Position numbers and translations under genes: made by a program. Below the pieces are notes generated by a model. The model was not told the DNA's origin. It worked only from the letters and a program-made list of their open reading frames with translations, and searched no databases. A stretch of DNA of 64,000 nucleotides from Leptolyngbyaceae cyanobacterium clean351 (GTDB lineage Bacteria; Cyanobacteriota; Cyanobacteriia; DAIDHW01), in the NCBI GenBank assembly GCA_027451865.1, contig DAIDHW010000001.1:1-64000 (forward strand). The letters run 5' to 3'. Below, one piece after another: positions 30,459 through 39,393 of this stretch (within the stretch, counting starts at the first letter, position 1; each line of letters opens with the position of its first letter).

Positions 30459-33329
30459 CTAGAACCCACCCAGGAGAGATTTAGGCCAGTAGAGAAAGTT
30501 TTGATGTCTAGGTCCTCCCTGCAGCAGCTCAATCATTTCTCCCATCCCTAGGGGGGACCCCAACAGGTCACCCTGGATTTCCTGACACTGGAGGTACAGC
30601 AACTTTTGGACGTGCAAAGGACTTGCGACGCCTTCAGCGACCACCCGCAGATTTAACCCCCGCCCCAGAGCAATGATGGCAGCCACAATGGCGGCATCCT
30701 GGACATTAGTGGGCAGATCCTGGATAAAGGCGGGACAGATTTTCAGGATGTCAACGTGCACCTGTTTTAGGCACTCTAGGAAGGTGCGGCCAAAGCCGAA
30801 ACTGTTGATGGACAGGTGAATCCCCAGCTGCCCTAGTTCCGCCAAAACCCCCAAGGCTGTCTCGGGGTTTTGCAAAATTGCCCCTTCACTAATTTCTAGG
30901 GCCAGGCAGGCGGGCTCCACTCCCTTCTGCGCAAGTACCTGCGATAGGACCCGCCCCAGACTGGGTTGCTGAAAATACTGGGGGGAGATGCCAACAGTTA
31001 CGGGTACCTTGGGCAGCCCAGCTTGTTGCCAGACTTCACTCTCCGCACAAACCCGCCCGAGGAACCACTCCCCTAGGGGCAGAATTAAGCCGGTTTCCTC
31101 AGCTACAGGCATGAAGACGTCGGGGGTCAGAAGGCCCAGAGCCGGGTGCTGCCAGAGCATTAGAGCCTCTAGGCCGGTCAGGCGCCAGGTGTTGATGTTG
31201 ACCTGGGGTTGGTAACGTACCAAGAACTCACCCCGTTGCACCGCTTGATGGAGATGGTTTTCTAGGGAGAGACGTTGGTAGGCGGTTGAGTTCATGGCCG
31301 ACAGATAAAACTGGTAGGTGTTACGCCCCTGTTTTTTGGCACGATACAGGGCCGCATCTGCGTTGCGTAGCAAGGTTTCCCCGTCCCGTCCATCCTCAGG
31401 AAACATAGACACCCCTGCACTCCCGGTGGTGTAAACCTCCGTTCCCTCTAGATCGAAGACAGGATTAAGACTCTCAAGCAGGCGGTAGGCAACCCGGGCC
31501 ACATCCTCAGGACCCCCCACCTCTGGTAACAGCAGGGTGAACTCATCTCCTCCCCAGCGAGCGAGGGTATCCTCCTGACGCAGGCAGCCAGAGAACCTTT
31601 TGGCTACCTGTTGCAACAGGAGGTCCCCCACAGCGTGGCCGAGGGTATCATTGATGGTCTTAAAGCGGTCCATGTCTAGAAACAACACTGCCAGGTTGAG
31701 GCTGTTGCGTTGGGCTCGCCGCAGGGCCATGGTCAGCCGGTCGTTGAATAGGCGCCGGTTAGGCAGCCCCGTCAATAGGTCATGGAACGCTTGGTAGCGG
31801 ATAATTGCCTCCGCCTTCTGCTGCTTGAGGGCCCCCCCAATACTAGCGGCCGTGGCCCGGAGGATGGAAATTTCACTCCCAGACCACAGGTCATTACTTT
31901 GACAGCGGTCAAAGCCTAAGAAACCCCAGAACTGGTTATCGACAAATATGGGCATCATCAGCACCCCAACCACATTATCCTGGACTAGGATCTGGCCCTC
32001 GGAGGCGGGGAAACTAAGAGTCGAACCGTGGAGTGCTTCTCCCTTAGCAAAAATTTCGTACCAGCGCCCCATGGCCGGGAAGTAGGGACGGTTTTGCCAA
32101 GGGGGCGGGCCGGTGAGGGGGCGGGCCGGGGCTCTTACCCATTCAAACCGCAAACTCATGGCGATTTCTCCTGAGTTGGGGTGGGGATGGTTTTCAAAAA
32201 TGTAGACTCGGTCCGCGTCGGCCGCTGCCCCCAGAATAGCTAGCACCTTCGGGATCGTCGTCTCGTAATTGGGGTCCGTGAGCAGATGCTGGGTAGCTTG
32301 AGCTACCCCTTGTAGCAACCGGTCACGCCGCTGTAAGGCCGCCTCCGCCTGCCGCCGCTGGGTAATATCTTCCACCGTCCCGGCATAACCAATGAGATTG
32401 CCGCAGGTGTCCCGACGCTCGGAAAAATTCTCCGCCACCCAGATAATGCTGCCATCTCGGCGACGCGCCTGGGATTCCACTGCTCTAGCTTCGCCGTGGC
32501 GTACTAGGAGGTCAACAATCTGCTCTTGGCGCTGGGGGTCTACATAAAAGCTAGGTGAGGCCTCGATCAGCTCCTCGGGGGATTCGTAGCCATAAATCCG
32601 CGCTAGGACAGGATTAGCGGTTATGTAATGCCCATCCAAATTCGCCTGGAATATTCCCCCGACAGCGTTCTCAAACAGACTACGATAACAGGCCTCTGCC
32701 TGCCGGAGGGAGTTTTCCGCCCGTTGACGCTCCTGATGGAGGGATATGGCCGCGGCCGCCGCCCGGAGCATTGTCAGCTCAGCTGTGCTCCAGGTTCGCT
32801 CTGGGGTCCGGTCACCAAAGCCGACAAAACCAATCCATTCCCCCTGAATTGTCAAGGGTAAGATCAAGGCCGAAAGGGTTTCTGGGGGGTCCCCAGGGGA
32901 GATTAGCTGGCCCATGTAGGGCTCCCCCTGACTGAGGGACTGATAAACCTGGGGGAAAAGACTATAAGGGAGATTATCGAAGCAGGGCGGGCTGACCATC
33001 GCTGGGAGAGTCGGCGAGCACCAGCGGGCTTGCTGCCGCATGCGCAGTTCTCCCAGGTTGTTCCAGTAGTTCTCAACTAGACACACGTGACTGATGTCGG
33101 AAGCTTGACCAAGGGGATCGAGGATGTAATCGTAGTCCTTCCAGCCTTTCACGTGGGTGAGCAGGCGACGCTCCATCTCCACCAAGGCAGACAGGTAGCG
33201 CTCCCTTAGAGACGAATGTTTCCCGTGCTGCTCACTCCGGTCCATTAGCCTTCTTGCACCAAAAACTGTTTGTGTCGAGATTTCCATGCGAAACCTCCGC
33301 AGCGGCTTTTGTCTGCCACCCCGAGCCAT
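30459..33329 (-). CDS. GAF-PAS-GAF-GGDEF-EAL cyclic-di-GMP protein, GGDEF intact
   Basis: A 956-aa soluble sensor with no membrane helix. GAF-like (~45-205), PAS (SLFENAVGGIFQANLDGHY, ~215-330), a second GAF (~345-500), GGDEF (~515-680) and EAL (~690-945) follow in order. The cyclase site RWGGDEFTLLLPE is intact, with LDMDRFKTINDTLGHAVGD. The EAL domain is degraded: EALMLW lacks the Arg, VGIS replaces VNLS, INSFGFG replaces DDFGTG, KICPAF replaces KIDRSF and AEGVAS replaces AEGVET. It should therefore make cyclic-di-GMP and use the EAL part for sensing or binding. Confidence 0.9.
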   Translation of the reverse strand: MARGGRQKPLRRFRMEISTQTVFGARRLMDRSEQHGKHSSLRERYLSALVEMERRLLTHVKGWKDYDYILDPLGQASDISHVCLVENYWNNLGELRMRQQARWCSPTLPAMVSPPCFDNLPYSLFPQVYQSLSQGEPYMGQLISPGDPPETLSALILPLTIQGEWIGFVGFGDRTPERTWSTAELTMLRAAAAAISLHQERQRAENSLRQAEACYRSLFENAVGGIFQANLDGHYITANPVLARIYGYESPEELIEASPSFYVDPQRQEQIVDLLVRHGEARAVESQARRRDGSIIWVAENFSERRDTCGNLIGYAGTVEDITQRRQAEAALQRRDRLLQGVAQATQHLLTDPNYETTIPKVLAILGAAADADRVYIFENHPHPNSGEIAMSLRFEWVRAPARPLTGPPPWQNRPYFPAMGRWYEIFAKGEALHGSTLSFPASEGQILVQDNVVGVLMMPIFVDNQFWGFLGFDRCQSNDLWSGSEISILRATAASIGGALKQQKAEAIIRYQAFHDLLTGLPNRRLFNDRLTMALRRAQRNSLNLAVLFLDMDRFKTINDTLGHAVGDLLLQQVAKRFSGCLRQEDTLARWGGDEFTLLLPEVGGPEDVARVAYRLLESLNPVFDLEGTEVYTTGSAGVSMFPEDGRDGETLLRNADAALYRAKKQGRNTYQFYLSAMNSTAYQRLSLENHLHQAVQRGEFLVRYQPQVNINTWRLTGLEALMLWQHPALGLLTPDVFMPVAEETGLILPLGEWFLGRVCAESEVWQQAGLPKVPVTVGISPQYFQQPSLGRVLSQVLAQKGVEPACLALEISEGAILQNPETALGVLAELGQLGIHLSINSFGFGRTFLECLKQVHVDILKICPAFIQDLPTNVQDAAIVAAIIALGRGLNLRVVAEGVASPLHVQKLLYLQCQEIQGDLLGSPLGMGEMIELLQGGPRHQNFLYWPKSLLGGF

Positions 33330-33400
33330 TTAGGCTAAGTAAAAAGGTATTCCGACCATCTTATCTCAAACCTTAAGCATCTTAAACAATTCTCAAACAT

Positions 33401-33637
33401 TCAGCGAGATGTAACCGGCAGGAGGGCCACTAACATCATCAGTATCCCAGCTATAGCACAGGTAACTAGGACAATCCCCAGGGAGACGGGTAGGGAGTAG
33501 ACCAGAAAGTGTACGTCTAGAAGTCGAGGCACTCCCTGGGCATCTAGGACGTAGATGTTTTGCTCGGCGAAAACCGTTAGTACCAAAGTTCCAGTCGCGA
33601 GCAGTCCAAGGGCCAGGATGGTCACCAGATTCTTCAA
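33401..33637 (-). CDS. Small two-helix membrane protein (LapA-like)
   Basis: A 78-aa protein with helices at ~4-24 and ~44-72. AEQNIYVLDAQG between them and the LPVSLGIVLVTCAIAGILM helix recall the LapA/DUF1049 type of small membrane proteins, but the match is weak. The start is TTG and overlaps the stop of the M20 gene as TTGA, so it is translated by coupling with it. Confidence 0.6.
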   Translation of the reverse strand: MKNLVTILALGLLATGTLVLTVFAEQNIYVLDAQGVPRLLDVHFLVYSLPVSLGIVLVTCAIAGILMMLVALLPVTSR

Positions 33638-34854
33638 GGTCTTACCTCCGCTAGTTTAGCTAAGCAACGCAAAAACATCTCCACCCCTAGTCCTAGGGCC
33701 CGTTCATCAAAGTCAAAGCGGGGATGGTGGTGGGGATAGGCCAACCCCTGGTCCGGGTTTGCCGCCCCCAGGAAGAAGTAACAACCGGGCACCGCTTCCA
33801 GGAAGAAGGCCATATCCTCGCCCCCCATGGTTTGACAGTCGCTAGTTAGGCGTGCTGGTACCTCCAAGACCTCCGTCGCCACCGAGTGGACTAGGTCGGT
33901 GATCCACGGGTCATTAACCAAGGGAGGGTAAACCCGTTGGTAATCTAGAACGAATTTAGCTCCGTGGGCGGCACAGACCCCGGCGATAGTCTGCTCTAGA
34001 CGAGGCTGAAAGAAATTGTGCAACGAGGGGTCAAAGTAGCGGACTGTCCCCCGCAAAAAAGCGGTGTCAGCAATGATGTTAAGGGCAGTACCGCTGTGGA
34101 ATTCTCCCACGGTTACCACTCCGGCCTTCAGGGGGTCGAGGTTGCGGCTGACAATGGACTGCAGGGCCCTGACGATGTCAGCCCCCACTAGCACAGAGTC
34201 GACGGTTTGGTGAGGCATGGCCCCGTGCCCCCCCTGGCCTAAAACTTCGCAGGCAAAGGTCTCTACCGCCGCCATAAGGGCCCCCGGGCGGACCCCCACA
34301 GTGCCCAAGGGGAGGTTATTCCACAGGTGTAACCCGATAATCGCCTCGACTGGGGGATTGGTCAACACCCCCGCCTCAATCATCGGCTGCGCCCCCCCTG
34401 GTCCCTCCTCCGCCGGCTGAAAAATAATTTTGACGGTACCAGCTAGCTCCTGACGATGGTGGGCTAAGTAGTAGGCAGTACCGAGGGCAATTGCCACGTG
34501 ACCATCATGGCCACAGGCGTGCATCCGCCCATCCCGGCGAGACCGGTAGGAGACTTCGTTTTCTTCCTGGATGGGCAGAGCATCCATATCAGCCCGGATT
34601 GCCAGCACCGGCCCGGGCCGCTCCCCGGTGATCGTGGCTACTACCCCCGTTTCAGCAATGCCCGCCTGATGGGGCACTCCCCAGGCGGTCAACTCATCGG
34701 TAATCAGGCGAGCAGTAACCTGCTCCCGGAATCCCAACTCTGGTTCCTGGTGCAGACGGCGGCGCCAGAGGCTCAGGCGGGGTTGGAGGACCTGCACGTC
34801 GGGCCGGAGGCAGTGGGAAGGAATTGATAAGGGGGGATGAGAGGTCGCGAACAT
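33634..34854 (-). CDS. M20 family amidohydrolase
   Basis: A 406-aa metallopeptidase of the hippurate/IAA-amino-acid hydrolase type. Metal ligands are in MHACGHDGHVAI, QPAEEGPGGA and the C-terminal HHHPRFDFDE. The dimerisation insert QGGHGAMPHQTVDSV is present. It removes acyl groups from N-acyl amino acids; the natural substrate cannot be read from sequence. It is divergent from the phosphatase gene across 138 bp. Confidence 0.92.
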   Translation of the reverse strand: MFATSHPPLSIPSHCLRPDVQVLQPRLSLWRRRLHQEPELGFREQVTARLITDELTAWGVPHQAGIAETGVVATITGERPGPVLAIRADMDALPIQEENEVSYRSRRDGRMHACGHDGHVAIALGTAYYLAHHRQELAGTVKIIFQPAEEGPGGAQPMIEAGVLTNPPVEAIIGLHLWNNLPLGTVGVRPGALMAAVETFACEVLGQGGHGAMPHQTVDSVLVGADIVRALQSIVSRNLDPLKAGVVTVGEFHSGTALNIIADTAFLRGTVRYFDPSLHNFFQPRLEQTIAGVCAAHGAKFVLDYQRVYPPLVNDPWITDLVHSVATEVLEVPARLTSDCQTMGGEDMAFFLEAVPGCYFFLGAANPDQGLAYPHHHPRFDFDERALGLGVEMFLRCLAKLAEVRP

Positions 34855-34992
34855 AAAACCTCCAACTGAAAGCTATATCAACTATCGTGCCATGGTTCTC
34901 CGGTACAGATGTTGGTTAGATTCCAGGGGACAAACATCAGCGAGAATATAGACAAAGACGAGGTGTAGTTCCCCAAGATTGCGATGCGTTAA

Positions 34993-35784
34993 ATGAATAC
35001 TTTTGAGACTGAAAGCTTATCCAAAAGCTGCCGTCAGATCGTAATTGGGGATGTGCATGGCCACTGGCAGGGCCTGCTGAATCTCCTCGGGGCGGTGGGT
35101 CCGGGCCGGGAGGATGAGGTGTACTTCCTCGGCGATCTGATTGACCGGGGTCCCCACAGTTCCCAGGTAGTGGAGTTGGTGCGGCAAAACTCCTACCACA
35201 GCCTAGTGGGCAACCACGAGGTAATGCTGCTAGATGCCCTTGGCCGGGGGGCCGTAGAGCCGGCGGCCCTCCACACCTGGGCCATCAACGGCGGCAGTGA
35301 TAGCCTGAGGAGTTACGAGGATCAGGTGGATCTGTTGTTCGAGCACGTCCAGTGGATCCAGACTCTCCCCCTATACCACGACCTTGGCCACAGTTGGCTG
35401 GTACACGCGGGCCTCGATCCGGGCCGGGCCTTAGGAGCCCAAACCCAGCGGGAGCTCTGCTGGATTCGCGACCAGTTTCACTACCATCCTCAGCCCTACT
35501 TCACTGACAAACAGGTAATCATCGGCCACACCATCACCTTTACCTTTCCGGGAATTTGCCCCGGTGAATTGGCCCAAGGCCCGGGCTGGCTAGGAGTTGA
35601 CACGGGAGCCTATCACCCCCGCAGTGGCTGGCTAACGGCTATTGACCTGACCAGCCGCCAAGCCTACCAGGTGAACGTCCTCACCGCCGAGCAACGCCTG
35701 CTACCCCTGGCAGAAATTTCCAGGCCAGTCCAGCGCCGGTCCGTGGCGTTGGTAGCTGCCAAGGCCCAGGGGCGTCTGGCATAG
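34993..35784 (+). CDS. PPP family metallophosphatase
   Basis: A 263-aa phosphatase of the PrpA/lambda type. The PPP signatures GDVHGHW (~20), GDLIDRGPH (~51) and GNHEVM (~78) are intact, with IGHT and WLGVDTGAY further on. It would remove phosphate from proteins or small phosphoesters. It is 19 bp upstream of the Rrf2 gene and may be in its operon. Confidence 0.9.
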   Translation: MNTFETESLSKSCRQIVIGDVHGHWQGLLNLLGAVGPGREDEVYFLGDLIDRGPHSSQVVELVRQNSYHSLVGNHEVMLLDALGRGAVEPAALHTWAINGGSDSLRSYEDQVDLLFEHVQWIQTLPLYHDLGHSWLVHAGLDPGRALGAQTQRELCWIRDQFHYHPQPYFTDKQVIIGHTITFTFPGICPGELAQGPGWLGVDTGAYHPRSGWLTAIDLTSRQAYQVNVLTAEQRLLPLAEISRPVQRRSVALVAAKAQGRLA

Positions 35785-35803
35785 TTAACCCGGGAGGCTC
35801 CCA

Positions 35804-36241
35804 TTGAAATTAAGTACCCGCGGACAGTACAGTGTCAAAGCCCTCCTAGACCTGAGCCTGCAAGCTCCCCACCAACCCACTTCGGTCCGGGCAATTGCCC
35901 AGCGTCAGGGGCTACCGGTCCCCTACCTGGAAAAATTACTCGCGCAGCTGAGGCGGGCAGGTTTAGTAACCTCGGTCCGGGGGGTACAGGGGGGTTATGC
36001 CCTAGCCCTCCCGGCTGGCGAAATTTCCGTCGGCCAGATCCTCCGGGCGGTGGGGGAGACCCTCCAGCTTTTCCCTGGCCAAGCCCCTGACCCTTCTCAC
36101 CCAGAAGACTGGGTGACTACTGCCCTGTGGGGCCGCCTGCAGACCAAGCTCCAGGCAGCCCTTGAGGAGATCACCCTAGCGGAGCTTTACTACGATACCC
36201 GCAGCCGCCAAGCCGGAGCAGAGGGTAACTTCCTGGTCTAG
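35804..36241 (+). CDS. Rrf2 family transcription regulator
   Basis: A 145-aa DNA-binding protein. The winged helix starts MKLSTRGQYSVKALLDL, with the recognition part RAIAQRQGLPVPYLEKLLAQL and the wing VRGVQGGYALALP. There is no cysteine anywhere, so the Fe-S cluster of IscR-type members cannot form through the usual three Cys. It starts at TTG, with AGG upstream. A rhodanese gene follows at 32 bp, so sulfur metabolism is a possible target. Confidence 0.9.
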   Translation: MKLSTRGQYSVKALLDLSLQAPHQPTSVRAIAQRQGLPVPYLEKLLAQLRRAGLVTSVRGVQGGYALALPAGEISVGQILRAVGETLQLFPGQAPDPSHPEDWVTTALWGRLQTKLQAALEEITLAELYYDTRSRQAGAEGNFLV

Positions 36242-36273
36242 GGGGCGGGGGCCAAGGTGCTAGGTTGGAGGGG

Positions 36274-37104
36274 ATGATTGAGGCACAGAAAATGACTAGG
36301 GCGGTGGACTTACTAGTGCAGGCCGACTGGCTAAGTGCTCACCTGGAGGACCCCCAGGTAGTGGTGATCGATTGCCGCTACGCCCTGGGCGAACCCGACC
36401 GGGGCCGGCAAGAGTACGACCAAGGCCATATTCCCGGAGCCTACTATCTCTCCCTCGACCAACACCTGGCCGGGCCCCGACAGCTCCACGGTGGTCGCCA
36501 CCCCTTACCAGATCCACACCAGTTGGCGGTTACCCTGGGGGGCTTGGGGGTAAGCGACACCACCCTAGTGGTAGCCTACGACGACTCCCGCTTTGCCTAC
36601 GCTGCCCGACTGTGGTGGCTGCTGCAGTACCTGGGCCATGGGCGGGTATCCCTGCTAGAGGGAGGCTGGGCAGGGTGGCAGGGATATCCCACCACCACCG
36701 CCGTCCCTGCCCCTCGACCGGGACTGTTCACTCCCCAAGTGCAACCTCAACTGGTAGCAAGCCGGGAACAGGTGATGAGCCGCGCCCCCACTACGGTACT
36801 GGTAGATTCCCGGGAAGCATCGCGTTATCGCGGGGAGAGTGAACCCATCGACCCCGTGGCAGGCCACATCCCCGGGGCCCTCAACTACTACTGGTTAGAG
36901 TCAACTACCCCCCAGGGGGGCCTGCTGCCTTTAGCTGCCCAGCGGCAGCGCTGGGAAGACATCACCACCGCCCCGGAGGTGATCGTTTACTGCGGCTCCG
37001 GGGTCACCGCCTGCGTGAATCTCCTGGCCCTCGCCCAGACTGGTTACCAGGGAGGCAAACTGTACCCGGGCAGTTGGAGTGACTGGTGCTCCTACCCGAG
37101 TTAG
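36274..37104 (+). CDS. Thiosulfate/3-mercaptopyruvate sulfurtransferase
   Basis: A 276-aa protein with two rhodanese domains. The first (VVVIDCRYALGEPDRG) lacks a catalytic Cys. The second has the active loop VYCGSGVTACVNLLAL, with Cys in CGSGVTA. CGSGVTA is closer to mercaptopyruvate types than to CRKG(V/I)T thiosulfate types. ATG at 36274 is used; ATG at 36292, preceded by GAGG at good spacing, is also possible. The stop overlaps converging cobI by 4 bp. Confidence 0.9.
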   Translation: MIEAQKMTRAVDLLVQADWLSAHLEDPQVVVIDCRYALGEPDRGRQEYDQGHIPGAYYLSLDQHLAGPRQLHGGRHPLPDPHQLAVTLGGLGVSDTTLVVAYDDSRFAYAARLWWLLQYLGHGRVSLLEGGWAGWQGYPTTTAVPAPRPGLFTPQVQPQLVASREQVMSRAPTTVLVDSREASRYRGESEPIDPVAGHIPGALNYYWLESTTPQGGLLPLAAQRQRWEDITTAPEVIVYCGSGVTACVNLLALAQTGYQGGKLYPGSWSDWCSYPS

Positions 37105-37829
37105 CTGCGGCCGCAGTAGATAATCATCAGGGAGAAGTAGGGCAGCTGTAACTGAGGATGTTCTGTCAAACCACAGTAGATGGTTTCCCCAGGCTGATTG
37201 CCCTCCACCACTAGGTACGTGCGCTCCAAGAGCCCCCGCGCCTGGAGTACCCGCCAGACCTGGTGGTAAACAGACCCTACCTTGAGCAAAACCACTACCT
37301 CCGCCTGGGCCAGAGCGGTGTCCAGGTCGGCTAAGTGATAGAGGGCCGGCAGAACCAGGAGACGTTCGTCCTGTTTTGTTAAGGGGAGTTTCACCAGGGC
37401 CGCTGCCGCTAGGGGTGAACAGACCCCCGGGATGGCTTGAACCTTTACTTGGGGGTATCTTTGGTGGACTGCCCAGGCTAGGTAGGTGAAGGTGCTATAG
37501 AAACTCACATCCCCCAGGGATACAAACCCCACATCCTGACCAGCCTCCAGATAAACCCCCACCCGGGCTGCGGCCTCTCCCCAGGCCTGCTGCAGCTGCA
37601 GCGGGTCCTGTTGGTAGGGAAATTCTAGGGGTACCTGGATTTGATGAGCTTCGATCCAAGGGGCAATGATCTGTTCGGCAAGCCCTGGACATCCCCCCCC
37701 TCCCTGAGGAAAGGCCACTACCGGCACCCGCTGCAGCACTCGCCAGCCCTTGAGGGTAATCAATTCCGGGTCTCCGGGGCCACAACTGATGCCGTAGAGG
37801 GTGGGTGGGGGAGAATTGGCGATACTCAT
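37101..37829 (-). CDS. cobI: Precorrin-2 C(20)-methyltransferase
   Basis: A 242-aa SAM-dependent enzyme of the tetrapyrrole methylase fold, making precorrin-3 (or the cobalt form) for cobalamin. It opens with YGISCGPGDPELITLKG, has VSLGDVSFYSTFTYL and AIPGVCSPLAAAA in the SAM region, and ends in YFSLMIIY. Other cobalamin genes are not in the window. No cobalamin riboswitch was recognised in the ~117 bp upstream. Confidence 0.92.
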   Translation of the reverse strand: MSIANSPPPTLYGISCGPGDPELITLKGWRVLQRVPVVAFPQGGGGCPGLAEQIIAPWIEAHQIQVPLEFPYQQDPLQLQQAWGEAAARVGVYLEAGQDVGFVSLGDVSFYSTFTYLAWAVHQRYPQVKVQAIPGVCSPLAAAALVKLPLTKQDERLLVLPALYHLADLDTALAQAEVVVLLKVGSVYHQVWRVLQARGLLERTYLVVEGNQPGETIYCGLTEHPQLQLPYFSLMIIYCGRS

Positions 37830-37946
37830 GCGGGGCTTGTCCGAGGGAAGAGATTTTAATCTACCACGCCCACCCAGGGTTAGTCTTGGTCTAGATTTAA
37901 GGTCAATCCCCAGGCCGGGTAGCCTTGACCCACCGGGGAGAAAACC

Positions 37947-38909
37947 ATGGGCACTAGAGCTAAGCGCAACCGCACCCTAATCATTCACCCCGAGGAAAAG
38001 GAGGAGCTCCTGGGCCAGACTATTTCCCTCCAGGCTCCCTGTTCCCCGGCCCAGATCGAGAACCAGCTCATCTACCAAGACCTCCTCACCTGCATCGACT
38101 ACTTACCAGACCGATTTATTGACCTAGCCATCCTCGACCCACCCTACAATCTGCGTAAGCAGTTTGGCACCCAAAGGTTTGCCAAAACCTCCCCGACTGC
38201 CTACCAGGCTTGGCTGGAATCCTGGCTGGGCAAGCTCCCCCGCTGCCTCAAGGACACCGCCTCCCTGTACCTGTGCGGTGACTGGCGCTCTTCGACCAGT
38301 ATCCAGCTAGTGCTGGAGAAGTACTTTACCGTGCGCAACCGGATCACCTGGGAGCGGGAAAAGGGACGGGGGGCCAAGGCCAACTGGAAAAATTGTGCTG
38401 AGGATATCTGGTTTTGCACGGTTTCCCCCCGGTACTTCTTTGACCTGCAGGCGGTCAAGGTAAAAAGGAAAGTGGTTGCCCCCTACCGCCAAGGGAATGG
38501 GGCGGCTAAGGATTGGCAACCCTCTGGGAACGGTAACTACCGCCTTACCTGCCCCTCTAATATCTGGACCGACCTATCGGTGCCCTTTTGGTCTATGGTG
38601 GAGAACACCGACCATCCTACCCAAAAACCCGAAAAGCTCATGGCCAAGTTGATCCTCGCCAGCTCCAAGCCAGGGGCGATGGTCTTCGACCCCTTCTTCG
38701 GTTCCGGGACCAGTTGCGTGGTCGCCAAAAAACTTGGCCGCCGCTTCTGTGGGGTAGAGCGGGAGGCTGATTACTGCTGCATGGCTGTGAAGCGCCTCGC
38801 CCTCGCCCAGGAGGCCCCCACCATTCAAGGATATCAGGACGGTTACTTTTGGGACCGCAACAGCAGACCGGCCAAGGGCTCATGGACACAACTGGACTCG
38901 AACCAGTGA
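37947..38909 (+). CDS. Orphan beta-class DNA methyltransferase
   Basis: A 320-aa DNA methyltransferase. Motif IV, LAILDPPYNLRKQFG (~63), comes before motif I, VFDPFFGSGTSCVVAKKLG (~250), with DHPTQKP ahead of it, the beta-group order. DPPY favours N6-adenine, though N4-cytosine cannot be excluded; similar solitary cyanobacterial enzymes exist (DmtB/Sll0729-type by memory). No restriction enzyme gene is adjacent. The last nine residues (QLDSNQ end) are encoded inside the tRNA-Val gene read on the other strand, a 27-bp overlap, so the natural C-terminus may be a result of decay or insertion. Confidence 0.88.
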   Translation: MGTRAKRNRTLIIHPEEKEELLGQTISLQAPCSPAQIENQLIYQDLLTCIDYLPDRFIDLAILDPPYNLRKQFGTQRFAKTSPTAYQAWLESWLGKLPRCLKDTASLYLCGDWRSSTSIQLVLEKYFTVRNRITWEREKGRGAKANWKNCAEDIWFCTVSPRYFFDLQAVKVKRKVVAPYRQGNGAAKDWQPSGNGNYRLTCPSNIWTDLSVPFWSMVENTDHPTQKPEKLMAKLILASSKPGAMVFDPFFGSGTSCVVAKKLGRRFCGVEREADYCCMAVKRLALAQEAPTIQGYQDGYFWDRNSRPAKGSWTQLDSNQ

Positions 38910-38956
38910 CCCCCACGATGTCAACGTGGTGCTCTAACCGACTGAGCTATGCGTCC
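38883..38956 (-). tRNA. tRNA-Val (GAC)
   Basis: On the minus strand GGACGCA pairs with TGTGTCC as the acceptor stem with one wobble. The D arm reads TAGCTCAGTCGGTTAGAGC, the anticodon stem CCACG/CGTGG encloses TTGACAT with anticodon GAC, and the T arm is ACTGG-TTCGAGT-CCAGT. Discriminator A, CCA not encoded. Its 3' 27 bases overlap the methyltransferase gene and its 5' 10 bases overlap the HNH-like gene. Confidence 0.96.
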
Positions 38957-39393
38957 CTAGGTAGCTTCTGATTATGGCATATCTCCTGGGGGCACCGCAA
39001 GCTGGGGTGGAAAATTGCTCCAGCTAGACCCCCTCCTAAGACCATGATCCCCAAGACTGCCTTGAACCAGCAGCGTTGCACACACCACCAGTGAGCTAGG
39101 CGCTGGGCCAGGTTAGGAAAGTGCCGTTGCTTGCCAGCGGGCTTAAACCCGCCTAGGAGCCCGTGAATGACGTGGCGATGGGCAAAGCGGGACAGGGGAA
39201 TCACGTCCCGGCCGAGGACCTCCGAGCCCAGGTGACGATAGTTCATGTGGTGGATGGCGTAGGGCCGGCCCTTACCAATGCGCAGCCAGGGAAACATCCC
39301 ACAGCGGTAGTTGACCCGCTGCAGCCAGGCGGGGTGCTTGGCGTACCACTGCTGGGATTGGATGTAGCTGCGGTAGTTAGGCCGGCGTGCCAA
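38947..39393 (-). CDS. Conserved HNH-like cyanobacterial protein
   Basis: A 148-aa protein. Its N-terminal 90 residues have an HNH-type pattern: YAIHHMNYRHLGSEVLGRDV, then IPLSRFAHRHVIHG. The usual first Cys pair of zinc-type HNH proteins is not seen apart from a single Cys (YRCGMFPW). Residues after ~110 carry a hydrophobic helix (VLGIMVLGGGLAGAIF). The start is TTG with no ribosome site, and it overlaps the SDR stop by 17 bp. The stop lies within the tRNA-Val gene. Nuclease activity is possible but unproven. Confidence 0.65.
   Translation of the reverse strand: MARRPNYRSYIQSQQWYAKHPAWLQRVNYRCGMFPWLRIGKGRPYAIHHMNYRHLGSEVLGRDVIPLSRFAHRHVIHGLLGGFKPAGKQRHFPNLAQRLAHWWCVQRCWFKAVLGIMVLGGGLAGAIFHPSLRCPQEICHNQKLPRDA
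38971..39000 (-). promoter_or_regulatory. Promoter of tRNA-Val
   Basis: On the minus strand TTGCGG (complement of 38995-39000) and CATAAT (complement of 38971-38976) are 18 bp apart; transcription would begin near 38964. The promoter lies inside the last codons of the HNH-like frame. Confidence 0.5.

Noticed and set aside
37830-37946. Cobalamin riboswitch ahead of cobI
   Set aside because: The region is short and lacks recognisable B12-box sequence.
38883-39393. Active restriction-modification system from the methyltransferase and HNH-like gene
   Set aside because: They face each other across a tRNA, the HNH-like protein lacks the usual zinc Cys set, and similar cyanobacterial methyltransferases are solitary; kept only as a question.
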